A stretch of DNA of 64,000 nt from Mustela lutreola (lineage: Eukaryota > Chordata > Mammalia > Carnivora > Mustelidae): NCBI RefSeq assembly GCF_030435805.1, contig NC_081303.1, forward strand, positions 74,995,910 to 75,059,909, given 5' to 3'. Within the stretch, counting starts at the first letter, position 1, and every line of letters begins with the position of its first letter. Below the pieces are notes generated by a model, which ran no database searches, was not told the origin of the DNA, and was given only the letters and a program-made list of their open reading frames with translations. A program made the position numbers and the translations under genes. Positions 37,001-64,000 of the stretch are shown here, in pieces.

Positions 37001-37743
37001 AGCCCCTGCGGGAGCTCAGGCCGGGAAGGGCCACCTGGTGAATCTCACAGGCAGTGGGGAGGAAGGTGGGTAAAACACAGATGCGGTTCTCGCTGGGGAC
37101 GGCTGGGGACGGCCTATCCCTGGGACTGATCTCTGGCACCAAGCAGAGCAACCGTGTAAGCCTCTCAGAAAAGCAGGTGCGTTTCCCTCTCGGAAGTCAA
37201 GAAGGAGTGAGCCGGGGGGGGGGGGGGGTGGCTGCAGAATGAGACCTGGGTTTAGAGCGCGGTTCAAGCCTCAGGTTCCACATCTGTCGTTTGGGAATCA
37301 TGTCTACCTGGCGGAGCTGGGGCCATGGGGGAGGTGGTGCTTGGGAAGGGCTTAACCCCTGCCGGGAGGAGGAGCGGCCTGGACCCCGAGCGGTGTGGAC
37401 CCCGAACTGAGCCCTGCCGTTGTCCGTTCTGGCTCGTTTCTCACACGCTGGCAATGTGCGTAAATGGTCCACCGTGGGGACTCGTCAACTGCAGAGACCT
37501 GCCCCCCGCCCCGCGACCGCCGGAGGCACCAGTGCTGGACCCAGAGGCAGAGGCCTGGGCCTCCGGCTGTTTCCGCGGGGCGGGGGCGCAGCGGCCCCTC
37601 GCGCTCCGGCGCAGGGCCCGGCCTGCACTTACGCCGCTTTCCGGCGGACGCGCTGTCGGGGCCCGCCCTGCGCGCGGGCATCGGAGCCGCCGGCGGCCGC
37701 TGCCAGCCCCGCCCCGCGCCCCGTCGAGGGAAGTCCTTCCGCA

Positions 37744-37763
37744 GAAACGAAAGCGAAATTGAA
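37744..37763 (+). promoter_or_regulatory. ADAR: ISRE of the interferon-inducible ADAR p150 promoter
   Basis: GAAACGAAAGCGAAATTGAA contains three GAAA repeats spaced by two bases and a fourth GAA, a textbook interferon-stimulated response element that binds ISGF3/IRFs. It lies about 157 bp upstream of the p150 ATG. The mammalian ADAR p150 promoter is known to be interferon-inducible through an ISRE at this place. Confidence 0.9.
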
Positions 37764-37860
37764 GCGGGGCCGTTTCCCCGCGGCCGCGCGCCTGTTTACC
37801 GCGCTCCGGGCGCCCGGCGTCTGCGCGGCGGGGGCGGAGCCGCCCGGGAAGGTCGCGCCT

Positions 37861-37886
37861 GGGGGCGGGGGCGGGGGCGGGGGCGG
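37861..37886 (+). repeat. (GGGGGC)4 GC-box / G-quadruplex-prone tract
   Basis: Four tandem G5C units ending in GG, 34 bp before the p150 start codon. They could act as Sp1 sites and, if transcribed, as an RNA G-quadruplex in the p150 leader. Confidence 0.7.
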
Positions 37887-37919
37887 CCGGCACCGCCCAG
37901 GACATGCGTCGCGGGCGCC

Positions 37920-57448
<19,529 letters not shown>

Positions 57449-59262
57449 GGGGCCAGGGACGGGGGACACCGGCGGGCTGGAGCTCTCCTCGGCGTGTCTG
57501 TCTGGAGTCGTTCCGTTTCCTCTTTCTTTTCCTGGTGGAAGCGCTCCCGAGACACCGGGAACTGTGGTGTCCCCGTGCCCTGCTTCTGCCAGGAGCCAGG
57601 CCCGCCCGCCCACCTGCCCCCTGCCGTCTCCACCGGGAGGGAGGCGCGTCCGTCCCCTCTCGCCCACCACGTGAGCCCCCCCCCCCGCTCAGGCCCGCTT
57701 TGGTTTCTGCTTCCACCCCGTGTTTGCCACACCCACGTCTCGGCCTCTGGGTCAGGCCGGGCCGCGTCGCGTCCAGTCAGGGCTGGAGGCCTCTGTCTCC
57801 CTCTGCCCTTTGGGATTCCCTCCTTATGATTGTTCCGTTTCTCCTTTCCTCCGCAAGAGCGAGTGGTGACTGTCATTCGGTGAACAGGTGTGAGAACAGG
57901 AGCTGACGCGCGCTCGGTTCATCGCCAGGCGGGGCCCTCGGGACCCGCAGGGGGCCCTCAGCGACCTTCGGGTCTTGCACTTTAGCCAGCGGGGGGGCTG
58001 GGCGGCAGGGAGGGCTGGCCTCGGACGCGAGCCCACAGGAGCCCCGCAGGGTCATACCAGCCGCCCCGCCACGCACACTGGCCTTGTGGGACCACCGCCC
58101 CCGCCGTCCTCCGGAAGCATTCCTGGGGGGTGTCCTGCTGGCGGGGACACAGACCCCAATCCCCGGCAGGGAGAGGTCCTGCACTGCGAGTCCCCTCTGC
58201 CCCGATAATCAGGCCTGAGGACGGGCGGAACAATCGCGCCGGGCCAGGTCCCCGCGCCAGGTCCCTCCCTCATGACTGTGACACCAGGGGGAATTGGCCG
58301 AATCATGGGCGTGTTAGTTTTTAAAAACTTCATAAATGTTGATTCTTAACTGCTACAGAAAGCCTAGAAGTACACAGATTTTAAAATCGGATTTAGTTTT
58401 TCATTTACCCAAGACTTCTGTCTGCCGGAGAGCTCCAGAAGGGCAGGACTCGGGCTGTCGGGGGTGGGGGGTTTTTGCAGAGTTGACGCCCGACCCCAGT
58501 TGAAACCACATGAGGTGGAAGGTTGTCTACACCCCCGGCCAGCTCCCTGGAGCGCGGCTCGCCCACACCAACCAGACCTGAGCCCACCTCTAGTGACCCC
58601 TTGGTCCTTGCCACCGTCCAGGCCCGGCCCTCTGGTGACCGCCCCCCACCTCACGCCCCACTCACTGCTAACGAGGCAGCCCGTCCGGACCCGTCTCCCG
58701 CAGTACGTACCAACACACTCACACTCCGTTCCTGTGGCCACTATTCCCTCTGTGCTTCTGACCAAAAATTGACCAAAATTTAAACAAAAAAACAAGTTTT
58801 TTAGAAGGCTACTAAAGAAGTCTGAGGAACAGCCAAGTGTCCCAAGGAGCTGGGCGGGACCCGGGGCCTGTGTTCGGGGGGCAGGGCCCGGCCCCCAGCG
58901 CGCCCCACCTCAAGGCAGCTGGAGGGTCTCGGAATGGGAGCCCCAGGGTCAGCCTCTGCTGCAGGAAGGGGGCCCGCGGTGCCCCCAGGACTGGAGGGGC
59001 AGAGCCCCCCCCCCCCCCCGCCAGTGCTCTACTTTCTTGTCTGCTCTTTGTTTTTAGCAACCAGGACGCCCTTCTTCCTTTTTTTAAATGGTCTTTGTAG
59101 TTGATTTGTCCAAACTGTGGCTATTGTGCATCCTCTGAATAATCACTTGTGAAACCGTCCTGCTCGAAGCTACTTCCTTGACTCACACGAGTGACTGTGC
59201 AGGTCTGGGTCCTGGTGCGGCTCCAGGAGCAGGTGGGAGGGGCCCAGGCACGGACTCGGCGC

Positions 59263-59282
59263 GGGGGGGGGGGGGGGGGGGG
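59263..59282 (+). repeat. G20 homopolymer in the ADAR 3'UTR
   Basis: Twenty consecutive G about 70 bp upstream of the poly(A) signal; prone to length variation and to sequencing error. Confidence 0.85.
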
Positions 59283-59353
59283 CTGCCCTGGGGCCTCGAT
59301 TCGGCTTTGATGTGTCCCTTGACAACCGTGACTAACCATATACATTCCTCAGA

Positions 59354-59359
59354 AATAAA
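59354..59359 (+). terminator. ADAR: ADAR polyadenylation signal AATAAA
   Basis: Canonical hexamer within CAGAAATAAAGAGAATCTG, the only AATAAA I see on the + strand between the ADAR stop codon and the window end. Cleavage is expected 10-30 bases downstream. Confidence 0.75.
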
Positions 59360-59399
59360 GAGAATCTGAATTGTTAGGCTCCAATCGTGGCTTCCCAGG

Positions 59400-62300
59400 G
59401 GAGGGAACGGGGCAGAGGCACTGCGGCCCTGCGGTTTCTGGGGATGGAGCCCTAGCCTGACACCTGGTCCTCGGGGCGGGAAAGCCAGCACATCCCACAG
59501 CACGCGCAGCCCTCGTCCGGCCCGGCCCCTGCCCCGAGCAGCAGGAGGTGCGTGTGCAGCGGGGGCTCAGGGGGCCCAGGAGCAGCCGGGCCGTGGTCCT
59601 GGGCAGGCGCTGGCGTGTTCCCCACGGGACTTCCACAGAGAACGCGCCCCCCCCACACACACTGCCCTTCCTGCCACAGTCTCTACCACATCCGTCCGAC
59701 CTTTTTCGAAGCGCTGTCCTCCCCGAGGACACACAGTCCCTGTGAAGCCTCCTTCCCCATCCGTGACAGATGGGACAGCTGAGGCCAGGAGGACCAGTGA
59801 CGAGTTTGGGGGCACATTAAGGACCACAGCTGTGTGTGGGTGTCATTCGTGGTCCTCCGAGACCCAGGGCTGAGTCGGCTGGACGACTTCTGGAGACGGG
59901 GAAGGAGATGTCCCCCCTGCAGGGACGTATGGGGACCCCTCCGGCTGCTCCTGCCCCCCACCCCCGCCGGAGGGAAATTGTACCCGTCTTCAGGACACAG
60001 CCCACTTCACACCGACCGCAAACGCCAGCCCCCGTGCAGAGGAATGAGCTGTCCCCATCGCCCACTCGGAGGGGCTGGGACATGGGTCTGCCTGTGGGGG
60101 TGTCGTCAGCTGGCACCGTCTGTCCCCATCACCCTGCCTTCCTTCAGAGGCCACAGCTGAGCGCCACTGCCGGGTTTGGGACCAGAGCAAACCAGGCTTC
60201 TGGGGACAGGTGCGGCCTTCACACAGACCACAACCTTGACCGCCCCATGCCTGCGCTGAGGAGACCCCGGCCGACCCTGCCTCTGGGGCGCTTATTTAAG
60301 AGCCCCCTGCGCCCCAGGAGCTATCTCTGGGCCTTTAGGCCATTTCTTTCCCATCCGCCGAGTGCCCTTGTTCGGGACTGACCACAGTCACGGTCCCTGC
60401 TCTCTTCCCGTCCTTGTGCTTCGTGCCTCGGAGCCTTGTTTCTCCAGCCCTGCACCTGCCCGCGGTTCCCAGAGTGTGCGGAGACTGACCACCAGACAGA
60501 ACAGAGAGACAAGACGACTTGGGAGACAATTTTCTTTACGAGAATCTTGAGTGCCTAAGGGGTCCGGCCTGAGGCGGGTTAGACCAGTGCAAATAGTCCG
60601 GAAGCACAGGGACGGGAGGACTAGTGGGGGGTCGGGGGCTCTGAGCGCGTGGGTGAGGCGAGGCGTCCTAGCGACGGCTCCTAGACCCAGAGTCCCTCAG
60701 GAGCCGTGTGACACTCACGCTCGGAAACATGCGGCCAATTTTCACTCCAGCCTGGCAAGTGACCGGCCGGCACCCGCTGGGCTGAGGGATGACCTGGCCA
60801 TGGCTCCTAGAGGCAGAGGCTGAGAGGGAGCGGAGTGCGCTCTGGCCGGGGACCGACTCAGAGATGCCCCTTGCTTTCCCACAGCCTGCGTCATGGCCCA
60901 GCAGTGTAGACGGCTCAGCTGAGCCAGTCTCCTGTCGCCAGGGGCCCTTCCCTGCAGGCTGTCCCCGGGGCTGGGAGGAGACGGAAGTCGGGCCCAGATG
61001 CTGCCCAGAGCACCCTCTGCCTCTCCCCTTCCCAGGCACGGCCTTCCTCTGCAGGGCAGGGTGGCTGGGAGACCGCCTTGGGTGCAGCTGTGGCCAACGA
61101 CACGCCAGCCACCAGGACACTGCTCTCCTGCTGCGGCAGCCCCTAGCATCAGGGACAGGCGGCATGCGCTGCCCCGCTACTCGGGCAAGGTGGTTTGCAG
61201 ATGGAGACGATGCCCGCCGCTTCCCCAGCCGCCCCTCCCAAGCCCACCTCGCTCAGGCTCCCACTCCAGGGTCTGCACCGCCCTCTCCAGATGGGGCACA
61301 GATTCTCTGCAGAGCCGGCCCCCCACAGAAGGGCAGGGAGCTTCCCCAACAGCACCAAGGGAAGAGAAGGGACAACCCTTGTCCCAAGATTCCCGGCGTC
61401 CCCAGGGCTCGAACTGTCCCCATGCGGGGCATCACCTCGTCTGAGCGGTGGGCCTCCTCCCTCCGCCCCTGCCCTCTCCCTCCTGCTGCTGGCACAGTCC
61501 CCTGGGAGTGGAAGGCACCACCCCGAAGGCCCTGCCCAGCTAACCCGGTCCCGCGCGACCTTTGGTCCCTGTGTGACCTTCTGTCGCCGTGGCCTCAGCA
61601 GGCTCTGCCACCCCCAGGTCACCAGCGGGAAGGAGCAAGGCCAGAGCAAGGGGCTTTCCTGAGTCGCAGCAACCCCCCTCCCCGCCTCCCTGGGGTCTCC
61701 TTACACGTCAGAGGCTCCGGGGGAGTGGGGAAGCCGCCAGCGGGACTCTGGCACCCCTGGTGACAGCAGGCTCGAGTGCTGGGCAGGAAGCACTCCCAGC
61801 GGCCAGGCCACAGCGAGGCGCCCAGACAGCCAGGAGCCGGGCCTCGGGCTGGCACCCGACCCGCCAGATGGACAGTTCCTTTCCGGTTGCTCTTCAGGCT
61901 CTGGGACGCTCCCCATCCCGGGACTCTGACCCAGCAGCGGCTCCAGCTTAATACAGGAAATTTTGTTTGCTGCCCAGGAAGAGGGGGTCTCCGCAGGCCA
62001 AGACACCCACTCAGCCAGCCGGGGACACACACTGAGGCACACCTTGCCCAGCGGCTGGCGGGACATCCACAGCCAGGATGGGACAGGATCGGCCCCGAGG
62101 CCCTGCGGGCACACCGGTGTGGGGAAGAGCTCGGCCTGGGAACAGGACGCCGCTTCCCTGAAGGTGTTGAGGGAACCACGGCCATCAGTGACGAGTGGCC
62201 CCCGGAGAGCCCCCCGGGCTGCGCTCCTCCAGTGCCAGGTTCCCAGACCCGCAACGCTGCTGCTGGGGCTGGTTCTGCTCCAGGGAGAGGAAGAGGAGGG

Positions 62301-63690
62301 CTGTGCGAGGCTCTAAGGATGGTCAGGCCACTCCTGACCCCCGCTCTGGCCACTCCCACACTGCACACCCAGCTAAGGTCTGCCAAGAACAGACTAGGCT
62401 GCTTCCTCCTCGCTACTGTCCCCACTCGGGAGACGAGGCCACCGACGCCCAGAAAAGCAATGGACTTGCTCGCGGCTGCTGAGCAAGCAGGTGTGAGCTG
62501 GGACTGGCATCCAGACTGAGACCGTCTGGTCCCGGGGCGGATGCGGTGCGTCCCCCCGAGCCCTCGGCACTGTCCCCAACTCTGCCGTGCCCGCACAAGC
62601 AGGGCTCCAGCCGGGTTCCAGAGGACAGCGTGGTCCGTGTCAGCCGGCCCTCTGGCTACGCTGGACAGACGGCCCCCTCGGGGACCGGCCACCTGCTGGC
62701 ACTGAGGACAGGCCGGGACCACAGAGTAGAGCTAGTCACATGCTCTGTGACTACAGGACGCCCGTCAGAGGTCTGTCTCCTCGGCTAAGAGCCCAGAGTC
62801 CCCCTGCCGGACCCTGGGAGCAGCGTCAGGACACGGCCTCCACGAGCCCACGGGACAGAAGCAAAGGCTGTGTTCCTAGGGAGCCGGTGATGGTAGGGGG
62901 GTTTGGCCTGGGCCCAGCTCAGGTCTCGGGGGACAGCCAGGCAGTGCTGACTCCCTCCCGCTCGGCGCCCTCTGCTGTGGGCAGAGCCTGGAGCTGCCGA
63001 AAGCGAACACCTTCTCTTCTCTGACTCCAAAGCCCTGCTCCAGTCAAGTGGGGAACGGCCACCGGAGACCCTGCGTTTGTGCTGGAGGACTTGGCCCTTG
63101 GGCTCCAAACAGGGCACCGGAAGTCTCCAAACTCAGGGGTCCAATGCCCAGCCCGGCTGCCCCACCCGCCCTGAACAAGAAAGAAAGTGGGGGGACGTCC
63201 AGGGATGCAGGGACCTGGGGCTGGGCTCTGGAGCCCATAGAAGCAGGGGGCTGCAGGGCTGGGCTGGAGGGCCCCCAGGGGTCTGGCCACACCAGGTAAG
63301 CCCTGGACAGACCCGCCAGCCCACGGGCCACGTATGTAGGGAGGGTAGGCCCGAGTCGGGTCTGGAGCTGCTGCGTCAGGCCAGCATGCCACGTCAGGGG
63401 CCCTGGGACTCTGCCCCGCCCCAGCCCCTCACACTTCCCTCAGTGTGCGCGGCCCAACATCTCCACAGCCCTGCCCGTAGCCCACATGCCCGCCCAGCCC
63501 CACACCAACCTGGCTGGGGCCCTCCAGGGTTGGCTGTCTGCCACGGGGGCTGGGAGGGGCTGCGGTAGGGGCGGGAGAGGCGGGTCTGCACCAGCAGCCC
63601 CCCACCTGCAGCCCACCCATCCTTCCTCCGCCTAAAACGACCAGACCCAACCGAGCACGGAGGGCGAGGTGGAGCGTGGAGCCGGCGGCC
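59400..63690 (-). other. CHRNB2: Probable CHRNB2 3'UTR and the short ADAR-CHRNB2 intergenic gap
   Basis: Unique GC-rich sequence with no SINE or LINE recognised and no believable coding frame. Human CHRNB2 has a 3'UTR of about 4 kb as I recall, which would fill most of this interval and end close to the ADAR poly(A) site. No AATAAA or ATTAAA was seen on the - strand; the nearest variant is AATAAG in the complement at about 60291-60298. The boundary is therefore open. Confidence 0.45.
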
Positions 63691-63861
63691 TCACTTGGAG
63701 CTGGGGGCCGAGCGGTCGGCCTGCAGGAAGCGGGCAGGGGAGTAGTTCTGGAAGAGGGGCTGCAGGAACATGCCAACTGTGCCGAAAACACAGACGAAGA
63801 CGAAGATCCAGAGGAACAGGCGGTCGATCACCATGGCGACATACTTCCAGTCCTCACTCAC
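63691..63861 (-). CDS. CHRNB2: CHRNB2 last coding exon (partial gene): neuronal nicotinic acetylcholine receptor beta-2, TM4 and C-terminus
   Basis: On the - strand an acceptor (CCCGTGCAG) precedes [16 protein letters not shown], then the fourth membrane segment ([20 protein letters not shown]), the PLFQNY motif and a C-terminal tail ending SAPSSK, stop TGA at 63691-63693. This matches the C-terminus of CHRNB2, a subunit of the pentameric ligand-gated cation channel (with alpha-4 and others) in neuronal membranes. The human neighbour of ADAR is CHRNB2, convergently transcribed, as here. The residues between PLFQNY and SAPSSK ([10 protein letters not shown]) differ from human TTTTFLHSDH. The exon start assumes phase 0. 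The other exons lie beyond the right edge. Confidence 0.94.
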   Translation of the reverse strand: MSEDWKYVAMVIDRLFLWIFVFVCVFGTVGMFLQPLFQNYSPARFLQADRSAPSSK

Positions 63862-64000
63862 CTGCACGGGACACAAAGGCCGGTGTCAGTCATGTGGTGC
63901 TGGACAAGGGCGGGATGGGGACAAGCAGGTTTCACAACACACATGTACACGCACAGGCACACGTGTGTACACACGCACCTCACTCCTCTCCCTCCATGAC
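63862..64000 (-). other. CHRNB2: CHRNB2 intron before the last exon (partial)
   Basis: Intronic sequence next to the - strand acceptor, including a CA/TG-rich stretch (about 63940-63980). Nothing else was recognised. Confidence 0.7.

Larger units (their letters stand above)
37560..37919 (+). promoter_or_regulatory. ADAR: CpG-rich p150 promoter region and exon 1A 5'UTR
   Basis: GC-dense stretch with many CpGs, the ISRE at 37744-37763 and a run of four GGGGGC units (37861-37884) that offers overlapping Sp1-type GC boxes. No TATA box was found at a standard distance. It leads directly into the p150 start codon. The exact cap site cannot be placed. Confidence 0.75.
57449..59380 (+). other. ADAR: ADAR 3'UTR
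   Basis: Non-coding sequence from the TGA to the region just after AATAAA at 59354-59359. It is GC-rich and includes a 20-base G run (59263-59282). The length of about 1.9 kb is plausible for an ADAR 3'UTR, but the cleavage site is inferred from the signal alone. Confidence 0.75.

Overview
This is a nuclear DNA window from a carnivoran mammal. The clearest sign is about twenty copies of tRNA-Lys-derived Can-SINEs (SINEC) in both orientations, many with intact target-site duplications. Several have a tail type (GATCACAAGTAGGCAGAGAGG on the complementary strand) that I associate with mustelid-like caniforms; the genus is not resolved. The gene content matches the mammalian KCNN3-ADAR-CHRNB2 neighbourhood (human 1q21.3), read so that ADAR lies on the + strand.

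Layout. 1-21 kb is gene-free: SINEs, old MIR and L1M pieces, a possible MER5-like DNA transposon scrap, and a decayed L1 ORF2 region (about 15.5-20.8 kb) riddled with later SINE insertions. 21.6-23.5 kb is a strong CpG island with a full CRE palindrome, an E-box, a (CGG)10 tract and a good splice donor; it is best read as the constitutive ADAR promoter and non-coding exon 1B. 22.7-42.4 kb is the long first intron, full of repeats. Inside it, 37.7-37.93 kb holds the interferon-inducible promoter, with an ISRE about 160 bp upstream of the p150 start codon, and exon 1A (MDPRQ).

42.4-57.45 kb carries ADAR exons 2-15, all with GT-AG boundaries in frame. They encode a predicted 1176-residue p150 with two Z-nucleic-acid-binding domains, three dsRNA-binding domains and the adenosine deaminase domain. 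The p110 start is Met256 in exon 2. The 3'UTR runs to an AATAAA at 59354. From the right edge the last coding exon of CHRNB2 (nicotinic receptor beta-2) comes in on the - strand (63691-63861), tail-to-tail with ADAR; the 4.3 kb between is probably mostly CHRNB2 3'UTR.

Main points of interest are a 39-bp in-frame tandem duplication that copies the exon 2 splice acceptor of p150, a stronger p150 start context than in human, conserved alternative splice sites in exons 6 and 7, a SINE that seems to carry a 3' transduced segment, and inverted SINE pairs inside ADAR's own intron. I found no bacterial-type system, CRISPR array, tRNA/rRNA gene or clear LTR element. The very long open frames in the CpG island and in intron 1 are GC-driven shadows.
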